A stretch of DNA of 64,000 bases, taken from assembly GCF_002087295.1 (NCBI RefSeq), contig NZ_MWVI01000099.1:124001-188000 (forward strand). The letters are read 5' to 3'. Source of the stretch: Vreelandella lionensis (lineage in GTDB: Bacteria; Pseudomonadota; Gammaproteobacteria; Pseudomonadales; Halomonadaceae). Of the stretch, positions 55,661-64,000 are shown in pieces; the stretch's first letter is position 1; each line of letters opens with the position of its first letter. The position numbers were made by a program, and so were the translations under genes. The notes under the pieces were generated by a model. The model was not told the origin of the DNA and did no database searches. It saw only the letters and a program-made list of their open reading frames with translations.

Positions 55661-57347
55661 TTAAGGCTCGTCGTTTAACTCTTCGATGGTCGGCATTTCA
55701 GCGGCCATGATCTGCAGGTGCACGTCTGGCATATGTTGTAAGTGGTTAGCCAGCCAGTGCACCAGCCTTGGCTGCAGCGCATGGCGCAAATCAGCCAAGG
55801 TGTCTGCCTCAATCTCTTCTAGCTGCTCATCCAGCCACTCGCTGAAGCTATCTTCATCCATAGGGCTTGCGCCGTTGGCGTCAAGCATCAGACGCCCAAT
55901 ACGACACCATCCCGTTTCTGTTGCGGCTTCCGGTAGCGCTAGAAACAGACTGCCACGACGGGCAGTAGGATGGCTGCTCTCAAGGCCAGGGTGAGGCACG
56001 ACGCTATTTTGGTTAACAATGCAAGGCGGCTGTGGATAGCGCGTTTCGCAGCGCAGCCCTTGGTGGTCAAGCACGATCATATCGCCATTCACCGGTGCTA
56101 GCGGCGCTCTGATACCTAGCTCCTCAGCAAGCGCTTGGTGCGCCTCCTGATGGCGCGCTTCACCATGTACCGGCAGTAGCATTTTGGGCCTAACCCACTG
56201 GTAGAGCTTTTTCAGTTCTTCCTGAGCGGGGTGGCCGGTTGCATGAAGCTCGGGGTGGTTCATTTCGTCGAACAGCGTGACATCGAGTTGCAATAAACGT
56301 TTTTTAAGCTGCTCGATAGGGCGCTCATTGCCTGGAATTGTTTTGGCGGAAAAAATCACGCTATCGCCGGGTTCCAAGTCCACAAAGGGGTGTCGACGCT
56401 GCGCCAAACGCTGCAAGGCAGCGCGAGGCTCGCCTTGGCTACCGGTGGCAATAATCACGACCTCCTCCGGTGGCAGATAGCCCAAATCATGGGGTGGCAC
56501 CAGGGGGGGGAAGTCATCCAGATAACCAAGGCCTCTAGCGACACTGACCATGCGCTCCATTGAGCGGCCCATCAAGCTAACGCGACGGCCACACGCTTGG
56601 GCCGCTAAGCCAATGGCCAGTACGCGCGCTAGGTTGCTAGCAAAACAGGACACTACCACGCGGCCTTTACACGCTTTCAATGTGGTGGAAAGCGCCTTGG
56701 CAACATCCCCCTCGCTGCCCGACTGCCCTGGCATTGGCGCATTGGTCGAGTCACCTACCAGAAGATCCACCGGCGCCAGTGCTCTAAACTGGGCAGCGTT
56801 CACGGGGGTGCCAATCAGTGGGTTGGGGTCGAGTTTCCAGTCGCCGGTGTGCAGTATGCGGTAATCACCCGCCTGCATCATGATGGAGCAGCTTTCGGGG
56901 ATGGAGTGGGTAACACTCAAGTAGCGCAGTGTAAATGGCCCGCTCTCCACCGCATCGCCTGGTTCAATCACTTCAATGGAGGCGCTGCTGAGCTGGTGTT
57001 CGGCGAATTTGTAACGCAATAGCCCTGCTGCGAGAGGAGTGGCAAAGATAGGGCAACCCCATTTGGGCCATAGCCACGCCACCGCCCCAATATGATCTTC
57101 ATGACCATGGGTGATAAACAGCGCCTTAGGTGTGATCTTCAGCGCCCTCTAGGGTGTCGGTATTAGGTACTTGTAGCGGCGAGTTGGGCAGGTCTTGGCG
57201 AATCATCATGCCGCAATCTACGGCGATCCACTGGTCGTCGTATCCATACAGCGTAAGATTCATTCCAATTTCACCACATCCACCTAGCGGGAGTAGGCGC
57301 AGGGGCGGGCGACGACGGGGACGAAGTTGAACGCGGGATGGATGCAT
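55661..57347 (-). CDS. RNase J-like metallo-beta-lactamase ribonuclease, one-base insertion
   Basis: The MBL/beta-CASP architecture of RNase J is seen: PLGGCGEIGMNLTLY at the start, the zinc motif FITHGHEDHIGAV, LHTGDWKLD, GDSTNAPMPG, VVVSCFASNLARVLAIG, IIATGSQGEP, and HATGHPAQEELK plus LLPVHGEARHQ near the end. The C-terminal beta-lactone-type domain of Bacillus RNase J is shorter here. The frame breaks at the C run 57145-57147: one G fewer (minus strand) gives DTLEALKITPKALFITHG. Repaired length is about 561. RNase J is uncommon in gammaproteobacteria. It converges with moaE. Confidence 0.88.
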
Positions 57348-57537
57348 CAGTTATGAAAAGCCTAGAAAGTAATTCCTTAACTATACGGGAAGCGGGGGGC
57401 GGGTAACAATCATCGCGGCACCTGACCACGGTGCTTCCTCATCGTGCTTACGGTACACTACCGCCGCTAATGTGGTTTACCTGCTGGTAGGCAGGTGCTT
57501 GGCGAGCGTGCCGTTAAATACGTTAAGAGTGTTTGTT

Positions 57538-58392
57538 ATGTCTCATTACTATCGTTTAGTTGTTTCCTGCCCAGATCAAGTGGGCATCGTGGCGCGTGTC
57601 TCAAGTTTTATTGCTCAACAAGGTGGCTCAATTACCGAAGCCAGCCAGCACTCTGACTTAGAGACTGGCCGCTTTTTTATGCGTTACGAGATTCTGGCGG
57701 ATTCGCTGGGCATGTCGGCAGAAGCACTACGCACGTCTTTGAGCCAGTAGCGGCTGAATTTGATATGCAATGGTCGTTGGTGGATACCCAAAAACGCCGC
57801 CGAGTGGTGTTGATGGTTTCCAGGGAGTCTCACTGCTTGGTCGATCTACTCTACCGTTGGCAGGCAGGAGAGCTGGATTGCGATATTGTCGGGGTAATCT
57901 CTAACCATGACGACATGCGCTCACTGACCGAGTGGTATGGTATTCCTTACCACCACGTACCAGTAGATCCTGCCAATAAGCAGAAAGCCTTTGAGCAGGT
58001 GCAGGAGCAGATTGATGCTGCCCGCGCTGACTGCATAGTGCTGGCGCGCTATATGCAAATTCTGCCGCCTTCGCTTTGCGAACGGTATGCAGGGCGCGTG
58101 ATTAACATTCATCACAGCTTCTTGCCTTCCTTTGCGGGTGCCAAGCCGTATCATCAAGCCTATGAGCGCGGCGTGAAACTGATTGGGGCAACTTGCCACT
58201 ATGTGACAGAAGAGCCTGGATGCGGGCCCTATAATTGAGCAGGACATTCACCGGGTCAGCCACTGTCACACGCCTACCGATTTGGTACGTTTTGGTCGCG
58301 ATGTGGAAAAAGCGGTATTGGCGCGGGGGCTGCGTTGGCACCTAGAAGATCGCGTGCTAATTCACGGCAACAAAACGGTCGTTTTTAGCTAA
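57538..58392 (+). CDS. purU: formyltetrahydrofolate deformylase, two frame lesions
   Basis: PurU releases formate from 10-formyl-THF, balancing one-carbon units and feeding PurT. An N-terminal ACT domain ([20 protein letters not shown]) precedes the formyltransferase fold ([39 protein letters not shown]). One T is missing at 57738-57740 (gives [13 protein letters not shown]) and one extra C at 58215-58216 (gives [18 protein letters not shown]). The gene ends HGNKTVVFS at 58392. Repaired length is 284, normal. Confidence 0.93.
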
Positions 58393-58410
58393 TCGGCAGA
58401 AGGGGGCGCT

Positions 58411-59082
58411 ATGTCGTTTGCACAAAGCGTATTGGCACCGTGGGCACTCGTGATGACGTGGCTTTTATCGTTGGGTGTCATCGTCTGGTGCTTATGCCTG
58501 CGCCCCTGGCGGCCACTGCTTGAGGATACAGCGCTTCAGCACCGCTGGATGGCAGCTACGTTGGCCGTCATGTTGATGTGGCAATTGCGTGCGCAAGCGG
58601 TGGACTGGTTAACTCTTCACTTGGTGTTTACGGTGCTGATGACGCTAGTCTTTAAAATGCCGCTGGCGTTGATCAGTAACGTGATGATTAATGTCGCCAT
58701 GGTGGCTATTGGCAGAAACGATTGGTCGCTAATGGGGGCAAATGTGCTGGTGACAGGTATTGTGCCTGCGATCGTGACCGGTTTTGTATGGCGAATCGTT
58801 GACCGTCGGTTGCCTGATAATTTGATGGTGTTTTTATTTGCTTGTGGCTTTTTTGGAACGGCCTTGGCGACCTTAGGGGGAGGGCTATCTGCTGTTGCGC
58901 TGATTATCGTAGCGGGCACTGATCCCGAGGCCGTCTATCTCGCCCAAGAGTATGCCCGCTTTTTACCGTTACTGATGCCGTCAGAGGCATTTATAACCGG
59001 TATGCTGCTGAGTATTTTGCTGGTGTACCACCCAAGCTGGGTGGCCACCTTTAATGACCACCGCTATATCGACTTGCAGTAG
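58411..59082 (+). CDS. polytopic membrane protein, CbiM-like/energy-coupling permease family
   Basis: The 223-residue protein has six to seven hydrophobic segments with little else. TLHLVFTVLMTLVFKMPLAL, NVLVTGIVPAIVTGFVWRIV and LLMPSEAFITGMLLSILLVYHP resemble the CbiM-like family of energy-coupling-factor permeases or predicted integral membrane proteins in Pseudomonas. The substrate is unknown and no ECF ATPase is near. It begins 18 bases after purU, so it may share its transcript. The frame is intact. Confidence 0.6.
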   Translation: MSFAQSVLAPWALVMTWLLSLGVIVWCLCLRPWRPLLEDTALQHRWMAATLAVMLMWQLRAQAVDWLTLHLVFTVLMTLVFKMPLALISNVMINVAMVAIGRNDWSLMGANVLVTGIVPAIVTGFVWRIVDRRLPDNLMVFLFACGFFGTALATLGGGLSAVALIIVAGTDPEAVYLAQEYARFLPLLMPSEAFITGMLLSILLVYHPSWVATFNDHRYIDLQ

Positions 59083-59103
59083 CCTGCCTTACAGGTTGGG
59101 CAA

Positions 59104-59780
59104 CTAGCCAAGCGCTTGCCCATTACCACCGCGAATGACACCAACACCCACGCCTTCAATATCAAGCTGCTGAGTGCGTAGGTCGATCTCAATTGGTGCG
59201 AAATCTGCGTTCTCGGCAATCAGTGTTACTTGATGCCCCTGGCGTTTAAAACGCTTGACCGTTACTTCGTCTTCTAATCGTGCCACGACAATTTGCCCAT
59301 CGCGAACGCGGTCAGTGCGATGCACGGCCAGAAGGTCGCCTTCAAGAATGCCTACATCTTTCATGGATAGGCCGCGCACCCGTAGCAGGTAATCTGCTTT
59401 AGGCGTGAAGTACTCAGCGGGCAGCGGGCAGTAACGGTCAATATGTTCAGCCGCAAGGATAGGGCTGCCAGCGGCGACCTCACCAATCACAGGAAGCCCA
59501 TTGGGCAGCGGCTCATTAGTAGCAGGTGCTGCAGCCGCTGGCGTTTCATTAAGCTCCTGCGGCTCCTGGTTAGGTAAGCGGATGCCCCGTGATGTATTGC
59601 GAATTATACGAATAGCGCCTTTGCGCTCGAGCGCACGCAAATGCTTTCTGCTGCGTTAGGCGAGCGGAATCCCAGCGCTTTGGCAATTTCGGCGCGGGTA
59701 GGGGGGTAGCCAAGCTCACCCATGGTCTTAACAATAAAATCAAATACGTGCTGCTGACGTGCTGTGAGTGGACGCGACAT
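59104..59780 (-). CDS. lexA: LexA, SOS repressor, one-base deletion
   Basis: LexA represses SOS genes until RecA-stimulated self-cleavage. The winged helix domain ([37 protein letters not shown]) and the S24 protease domain (cleavage site VAAGSP, Ser in [13 protein letters not shown], Lys in EVTVKRFKR) are present. The frame breaks near 59645: GAAAGCAT should be GAA-GAG-CAT, giving [13 protein letters not shown]. Repaired length is about 225, longer than usual because of a Pro/Ala-rich linker before the cleavage site. It is divergent from psrA. Confidence 0.94.
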
Positions 59781-59834
59781 ACCAAACTCCAAAACAGTGA
59801 AAAGACAGTAGCTACATGTCGGCTTAATCAGTAT

Positions 59835-59850
59835 GTGTTTAAGTATACAG
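59835..59850 (-). promoter_or_regulatory. LexA (SOS) box upstream of lexA
   Basis: CTGTATACTTAAACAC on the minus strand matches the gammaproteobacterial box CTGT-N8-ACAG except for the final base. It lies 55 bp before the lexA start, as expected for autoregulation. Confidence 0.65.
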
Positions 59851-59983
59851 TATGTTGCTCTGTCCAGTACATGACGAGTTACACCCAACCGAGACAGTCG
59901 TTAAGTGTCCAGTTAACGCTTACTACCATTTGGATAAGAGATTGAGGCCAGCAGGGGTTATGACATAGTATTCAGTCATGTTT

Positions 59984-59997
59984 AAAACACCTGTTTT
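59984..59997. promoter_or_regulatory. PsrA-type operator upstream of psrA
   Basis: AAAAC-ACCT-GTTTT is a perfect inverted repeat fitting the Pseudomonas PsrA pattern (G/C)AAAC-N2-4-GTTT(G/C) in its core. It ends 12 bases before the psrA ATG, suggesting autorepression. Confidence 0.55.
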
Positions 59998-60009
59998 TTG
60001 GAGGGCGCT

Positions 60010-60687
60010 ATGGCCCAATCGGATACGGTAACGCGTATTTTAGATACTGCAGAGGTACTGTTTGCAGAGCGAGGCTTTGCCGAGACGTCGCTGCGCAATA
60101 TCACCAGCAAGGCCCGGGTTAATTTGGCGGGTGTGAACTCCCACTTTGGTTCCAAAAAAGCGCTAATTCAAGCGGTGTTTTCCCGCTATCTCGATCCATT
60201 TTCAGAGCGCTTTCACACCGCACTGGACGAGCTAGAAGCTCACTATCAAGGCCAGCCTATTCCTCTAGAAGTGCTGTTAGAGACCATGGCCACTACGGTA
60301 CTGGCAGTGCCCGCCGAACGTAATAGCCTGAAGGTATTTATGCGGCTACTAGGGTTAGCCTACAGTCAGGCGCAAGGGCATCTGCGTCGCTACATTCAGC
60401 AGCAGTATGGCGATGTATTTACCCGTTTTACCGAGCTGGTGCGTAAAGCCACGCCTGAGCTGCCGGATGCCGAGCGCTTTTGGCGGCTACACTTTATGCT
60501 AGGTACAGTGATATTTACGCTCTCGGGACTGGATGCCCTGCGTGATATTGCTGCAAAGGATTATCAAGAGCAGGTGACGGTGCGTGATCTTGTGCGGCGG
60601 CTACGTCCAGTCGTTGTTGCTGCGATGAACGCGCCGTTACCGGCTGCCGTTGAAGAGGGAAACCATGGAAACGCCCAGGCTAGCTGA
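60010..60687 (+). CDS. psrA: PsrA-like TetR-family regulator
   Basis: The N-terminus (MAQSDTVTRILDTAEVLFAE, RGFAETSLRNITSKARVNLA) is very close to Pseudomonas PsrA, the fatty-acid-responsive regulator of rpoS and beta-oxidation. A ligand domain fills the rest, 225 residues in total. ATG 60010 with GGAGGG upstream is preferred over a TTG four codons earlier. Gene order lexA-psrA-nagZ is as in Pseudomonas. It overlaps the next gene by 23 bases. Confidence 0.88.
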   Translation: MAQSDTVTRILDTAEVLFAERGFAETSLRNITSKARVNLAGVNSHFGSKKALIQAVFSRYLDPFSERFHTALDELEAHYQGQPIPLEVLLETMATTVLAVPAERNSLKVFMRLLGLAYSQAQGHLRRYIQQQYGDVFTRFTELVRKATPELPDAERFWRLHFMLGTVIFTLSGLDALRDIAAKDYQEQVTVRDLVRRLRPVVVAAMNAPLPAAVEEGNHGNAQAS

Positions 60688-61180
60688 ATTACCGCCTTCT
60701 CAATCTGGTTGGATGGAGATTGACACCCAGCGGCAGCGGTTGCGCTGGTGGCAGGGAAAGGAAGTGAGCTATGAGTGCGCGATCTCCACTGGGGTTGCTG
60801 GCGTAGGGCAGCAAGAGGGTAGCGGCCAAACACCGCTGGGCTGGCACTATGTCCGTGCGTCTATCGGCAAGGGCTTGCCTGATAATGCGGTATTTCGTGG
60901 TCGCCGATGGACTGGCGAAGTATTTTCGCCTGAATTGGTGACAAATTACCCTGAGCGAGACTGGATTCTAACGCGCATTATGTGGCTCTGCGGTCTTGAG
61001 CGCGGCGTTAACCGTGGCGCTGATGTGGACTCCCAGCGGCGCTACATTTATTTGCACGGCACGCCTGAAGAACAACCGATAGGTGTGGCTGCCTCTCACG
61101 GCTGCATACGCCTGCGAAATCACGATTTACACTACCTGTTTGCACACGCCCAACCCGGTACGCCGGTTTGGCTGCATTAA
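60665..61180 (+). CDS. cytoplasmic YkuD-domain protein, probable L,D-carboxypeptidase
   Basis: A 171-residue YkuD (L,D-transpeptidase fold) protein with the catalytic motif YLHGTPEE followed by SHGCIRLRNHD (His and nucleophilic Cys, about residues 140-150). STGVAGVGQQEGSGQTPLGW is also typical. No signal peptide or membrane anchor is present, so it should be cytoplasmic. Signal-less YkuD enzymes (ElsL/LdcV type) are known to trim tetrapeptides during peptidoglycan recycling, and nagZ lies next downstream, so that role is the best guess. The start is inside the end of psrA. Confidence 0.8.
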   Translation: METPRLAELPPSQSGWMEIDTQRQRLRWWQGKEVSYECAISTGVAGVGQQEGSGQTPLGWHYVRASIGKGLPDNAVFRGRRWTGEVFSPELVTNYPERDWILTRIMWLCGLERGVNRGADVDSQRRYIYLHGTPEEQPIGVAASHGCIRLRNHDLHYLFAHAQPGTPVWLH

Positions 61181-61262
61181 GCCCACTTCCGGGCGTCCTG
61201 CCAGAATTTTGACACGCTAAGCGGTTAGTCTAAAATGGCGCCCTTTTTGTCGGATCCTCCCC

Positions 61263-62273
61263 ATGACGCAACCCATTGGCCCGGTCATGCTTGACCTAGA
61301 AGGGCCGCAGTTATCCAGCGCTGAAAAGACATTGCTAAAAGACCCTGCGGTGGGCGGCGTTATCCTGTTCGCCCGTAATGTCGAAGATGCGTACCAAGAG
61401 CGGCAGCTCTGCAGCAGTATTCGTCGTGTGCGTGGTGATCTACTGCTAGGTATTGACCAAGAGGGCGGTCGAGTCCAGCGGATCAAAAAAGGGGCGACCA
61501 AGCTGCCCGCCATGGCGCGAATTGGCGATCTGTATGCCAGCGACCCAGTAGCAGGGCTCACCTTAGCCAAAGACACAGGCTGGCTGCTGGGGATGGAAAT
61601 GGCCGCCTGTGGGTTGGATATGAGTTTTGCGCCGGTGTTGGATGTTGAGAGCGGTATCTCCAGCGTCATTGGCGACCGTAGTTTCAGCAGCGATCCAAAG
61701 CATGTCGCCTTGCTAGGACACGCCTTTATCGAAGGCTTGCATGACGCTGGCATGGCGGCAGTTGGTAAGCATTTTCCTGGCCATGGCGGAGTGGCGGCGG
61801 ATTCCCATATTGCGCTGCCGGTGGATGAGCGACCCCTGGCCGAGCTGAAAGCCCGAGACCTCGTGCCGTTTCGCGAGTTAGCGGGTGTGTTGAACGGCGT
61901 CATGCCTGCCCACGTGATTTATTCAGCGTTTGATACTCGCCCTGCAGGGTTCTCACCCAACTGGTTAGGCATGCTGCGTGAATCATTGGGGTTCAAAGGG
62001 TGTATTTTTTCCGATGATTTAAGCATGGCGGGGGCGCATGAGGCAGGCGGCCCGGCTGAGCGTGCCAAAGCGGCGCTGGCCGCTGGCTGCGATATGTTGC
62101 TGATCTGCAATGACCGAGCGGCAGCCATTGAGGTGCTAGAGGCCTTCCAAGGGGTGCTGAATAAACGGCCTGCCAAGCTGCGTTACGGCCGTGCTAGGCC
62201 TGAACTGGATGCACTGGCTGCACTCGGCCGTTGGCGCCGCACGCATGCCAAGCTCGAAGCGCTAGCGAATTAA
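61263..62273 (+). CDS. nagZ: beta-N-acetylhexosaminidase
   Basis: NagZ removes GlcNAc from GlcNAc-anhydroMurNAc peptides in peptidoglycan recycling and so influences AmpC induction. The GH3 features are LLGIDQEGGRVQRIKKGATK, VGKHFPGHGGVAADSH (flexible acid/base His loop) and CIFSDDLSMAGAH (nucleophile Asp). Length 336 is normal and the frame intact. It sits between the YkuD gene and hpt. Confidence 0.96.
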   Translation: MTQPIGPVMLDLEGPQLSSAEKTLLKDPAVGGVILFARNVEDAYQERQLCSSIRRVRGDLLLGIDQEGGRVQRIKKGATKLPAMARIGDLYASDPVAGLTLAKDTGWLLGMEMAACGLDMSFAPVLDVESGISSVIGDRSFSSDPKHVALLGHAFIEGLHDAGMAAVGKHFPGHGGVAADSHIALPVDERPLAELKARDLVPFRELAGVLNGVMPAHVIYSAFDTRPAGFSPNWLGMLRESLGFKGCIFSDDLSMAGAHEAGGPAERAKAALAAGCDMLLICNDRAAAIEVLEAFQGVLNKRPAKLRYGRARPELDALAALGRWRRTHAKLEALAN

Positions 62274-62321
62274 TTCCATTTTTATACCGTTTTCTTATTA
62301 GATGTTTTTTGGAGAAGTAGC

Positions 62322-62900
62322 ATGTCCAAGTTGGATAAAGAAACGCTTGAATCATTAGATTCTATGCGTGAGTTGATGGATAACGCCGACTGCCTGATTT
62401 CGCAAGAGCAGGTTGAGCGAGCGTTGGATCGCATGGCGGAAGAGATCACGCGAGACTTGGGCGACAAGCTACCGGTGTTTTACTGCGTTATGAATGGGGG
62501 GCTCATTACCACGGGGCACCTGCTGACGCGTCTTGGTTTCCCGCTGGAAGTGGACTATTTACATGCGACCCGTTACCGCAACGAGCTGCGCGGCGGTGAG
62601 CTTTTCTGGCGCGTATCGCCTGAAGTTCCCATGGCGGGCCGACATGTAGTGATTGTTGAAGGCATCCTCGATGAAGGCGCAACCCTAGCGGCCATTCTGG
62701 AATACTGCAAAGAAGCCCAGGCGGCCAGTGTGACTACCGCAGTGTTGGTCGATAAGCAGCACGACCGCAAAGCCGTTCCGGGATTAAAGGCAGATTACTG
62801 CAGCCTAGAAGTGGCCGCACGTTACGAGTGTGGTTTTGGTATGGACTACAAAGGCTACTGGCGTAATGCCCCTGGAATTTTTGCTCCCAGGGGCATGTAA
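62322..62900 (+). CDS. hpt: hypoxanthine-guanine phosphoribosyltransferase
   Basis: The type I PRTase fold is shown by PVFYCVMNGGLITTGHLLTR and the PRPP loop HVVIVEGILDEGATLAAILE, followed by VLVDKQHDRKA and GMDYKGYWRN. Length is 192. The loop has GIL where many Hpt have DII, as in the Pseudomonas-type Hpt group. It follows nagZ by 48 bases with GGAGAAG before the ATG, and it adds to the salvage enzymes at 50025-51056. Confidence 0.88.
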   Translation: MSKLDKETLESLDSMRELMDNADCLISQEQVERALDRMAEEITRDLGDKLPVFYCVMNGGLITTGHLLTRLGFPLEVDYLHATRYRNELRGGELFWRVSPEVPMAGRHVVIVEGILDEGATLAAILEYCKEAQAASVTTAVLVDKQHDRKAVPGLKADYCSLEVAARYECGFGMDYKGYWRNAPGIFAPRGM

Positions 62901-62912
62901 GCTAGCGCAATC

Positions 62913-63746
62913 CTAGCGGGGTGAGAACCGCCTCGCTAGGCCGGTTTCCGCAATCATGCGCGTAGAGATCTCTTCTATTGAAAATCGCGTCGTATCAATA
63001 AACGGAATATGCATTGCCCGGTACAGCGATTCTGCCTGCTCTACTTCTTGTAAGCACTGATCCATCGAGCTATAGCGGCTATTGGGGCGGCGTTCATTAC
63101 GAATGGCTGAGAGTCGGCGTGCATCAATGGTAAGGCCAAACAGCTTGTGCCGATGAGGTGCCAGCGCTTTGGGTAGCTTCAAGCTGCCATCTTCATCCAG
63201 GTCATCTTCGGTGAGCGGATAGTTCGCGGCGCGAATGCCGAACTGCAGCGCCAAGTAGAGTGAGGTCGGCGTTTTACCACAGCGGGAAACCCCCACTAGA
63301 ATAATATCGGCTTTGTCGTATTGGTGGGTGCGTGCTCCATCGTCGTTATCGAGTGCAAAGTGAACCGAGTGGATGCGATCCATATAAACGTCGTCGCTAC
63401 CGATGGAGTGCGTTCTGCCGACGCTGTAGGAAGAGTGCGTTTCCAGCTCCTGCTCAAGGGGCTCTAGAAACGTCGAAAAAATATCGACCTTAAACCCTGA
63501 CGCTTGGCGGATAACGTTACGAATCTGTTGATCCACAATCGTATCAATGATGATCGGTCTACAGCCGTCGCGTACGGCGGTCGATTCGATAATCTGTGCC
63601 AGTGCCTGTGCTTTTTCAACCGTATCAATATACGGTTTAGTCAGCATATTGATCTCCACATCACTGAACTGCGCTAAGAGACTGCGCCCTAAGCTTTCTG
63701 CGGTGATGCCGGTGCCATCCGAAATAAAGAAAGCTGTTCGTTTCAT
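62913..63746 (-). CDS. ppsR: PEP synthase regulatory kinase/pyrophosphorylase
   Basis: PpsR (DUF299) switches PEP synthase off and on by ADP-dependent phosphorylation and Pi-dependent dephosphorylation. [20 protein letters not shown] at the start and the P-loop-like [15 protein letters not shown] (about residue 151) are signatures, with NYPLTEDDL and [12 protein letters not shown] after them. Length 277 is normal. It is divergent from ppsA, its target, separated by 236 bp. Confidence 0.95.
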   Translation of the reverse strand: MKRTAFFISDGTGITAESLGRSLLAQFSDVEINMLTKPYIDTVEKAQALAQIIESTAVRDGCRPIIIDTIVDQQIRNVIRQASGFKVDIFSTFLEPLEQELETHSSYSVGRTHSIGSDDVYMDRIHSVHFALDNDDGARTHQYDKADIILVGVSRCGKTPTSLYLALQFGIRAANYPLTEDDLDEDGSLKLPKALAPHRHKLFGLTIDARRLSAIRNERRPNSRYSSMDQCLQEVEQAESLYRAMHIPFIDTTRFSIEEISTRMIAETGLARRFSPR

Positions 63747-63982
63747 AACCTGATCCGCCAGTCTGCTATGTTCATAGATAAGCTATTGTGTGCTGTGCAA
63801 ACGACGAGCACAACGCCTAGTCGATACTACATAAAACGCTAATTTCGTGTATTTGTTGTAAAAATCCTCCACTCCCTTCGCTGTTAGACCAATGGCGAAT
63901 ACGGTGCCGCAGTGCTAGGGTGACAACGTCTATTAGTGTCGTCCCAACGGGTCGTAACGAAGTCTAAAAGCGAGGGGGTTGC

Positions 63983-64000
63983 GTGGAAGAGTACATTCTG
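63983..64000 (+). CDS. ppsA: start of PEP synthase, cut by the window end
   Basis: GTG at 63983 with GAGGGGG five bases upstream opens VEEYIL, the usual beginning of PpsA in Pseudomonas relatives. Only six codons are visible, so the call depends on the divergent ppsR neighbour and this short match. Confidence 0.65.

Noticed and set aside
19273-59645. Programmed ribosomal frameshifting in accD, purF, lexA and others
   Set aside because: Both +1 and -1 shifts occur at unrelated sequences without slippery heptamers or conserved stimulators, in families that are not frameshifted elsewhere.

Overview
The window looks like chromosomal DNA of a moderately GC-rich gammaproteobacterium of the Halomonadaceae (Halomonas/Vreelandella type). 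This is inferred from protein character, from Pseudomonas-like gene order (LysR-leuCDB-asd-fimV-truA-trpF-accD-folC-dedD-cvpA-purF-metZ; purN-purM / perM-hda; lexA-psrA-nagZ; ppsR / ppsA) and from a phasin gene. No phage, insertion sequence, CRISPR array or obvious genomic island was seen. It is mostly core metabolism.

Layout: 1-504, end of a Rossmann-fold gene. 706-6740, minus-strand pgaABCD operon for poly-N-acetylglucosamine. 7063-11328, LysR regulator divergent from leuCDB. 11466-16372, asd, fimV, truA, trpF. 16482-25137, trpB, trpA, accD, folC, dedD, cvpA, purF, metZ. 25240-33828, a small exported protein, cytochrome b561, YceI, MATE exporter, NCS2 permease, tyrB-phhB, a PAS-GGDEF protein and cobA. 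33975-43831, a coiled-coil membrane protein, mrp, dcd, purN/purM, perM-hda, phasin, fumC and an EEP-family protein. 44014-44144, tRNA-Val preceded by a 5' tRNA fragment. 44214-47625, msrC and metNIQ under a SAM-II-type riboswitch. 47867-53784, ribE and a nucleobase salvage cluster (purine permease, apt, gpt, ung, upp, uraA). 53807-59082, mobB, a moaC-moaD reading frame, moaE, an RNase J-like gene, purU and a membrane protein. 59104-62900, lexA, psrA, a YkuD protein, nagZ, hpt. The end holds ppsR divergent from the first codons of ppsA.

Two things stand out. First, metNIQ (methionine uptake) has a strong promoter, a leader matching the SAM-II aptamer consensus including its pseudoknot, and an intrinsic terminator just before metN; the pseudoknot strand can alternatively pair with the terminator arm, giving a simple transcription switch. 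SAM-II is classically alphaproteobacterial. Second, 21 of about 63 genes carry one or two simple lesions (17 one-base indels and 6 in-frame stops), including accD, trpB, purF, purM and lexA. Most indels lie in short homopolymers and the genes are otherwise intact, so sequencing or assembly error is the best explanation. Those genes are annotated over their full repaired span.

Other leads are a 16-bp motif shared by three purine genes, a paired TTGTRTACAA site before an NCS2 permease, a signal-less YkuD protein beside nagZ that may be a peptidoglycan-recycling L,D-carboxypeptidase, and an altered P-loop in FolC.
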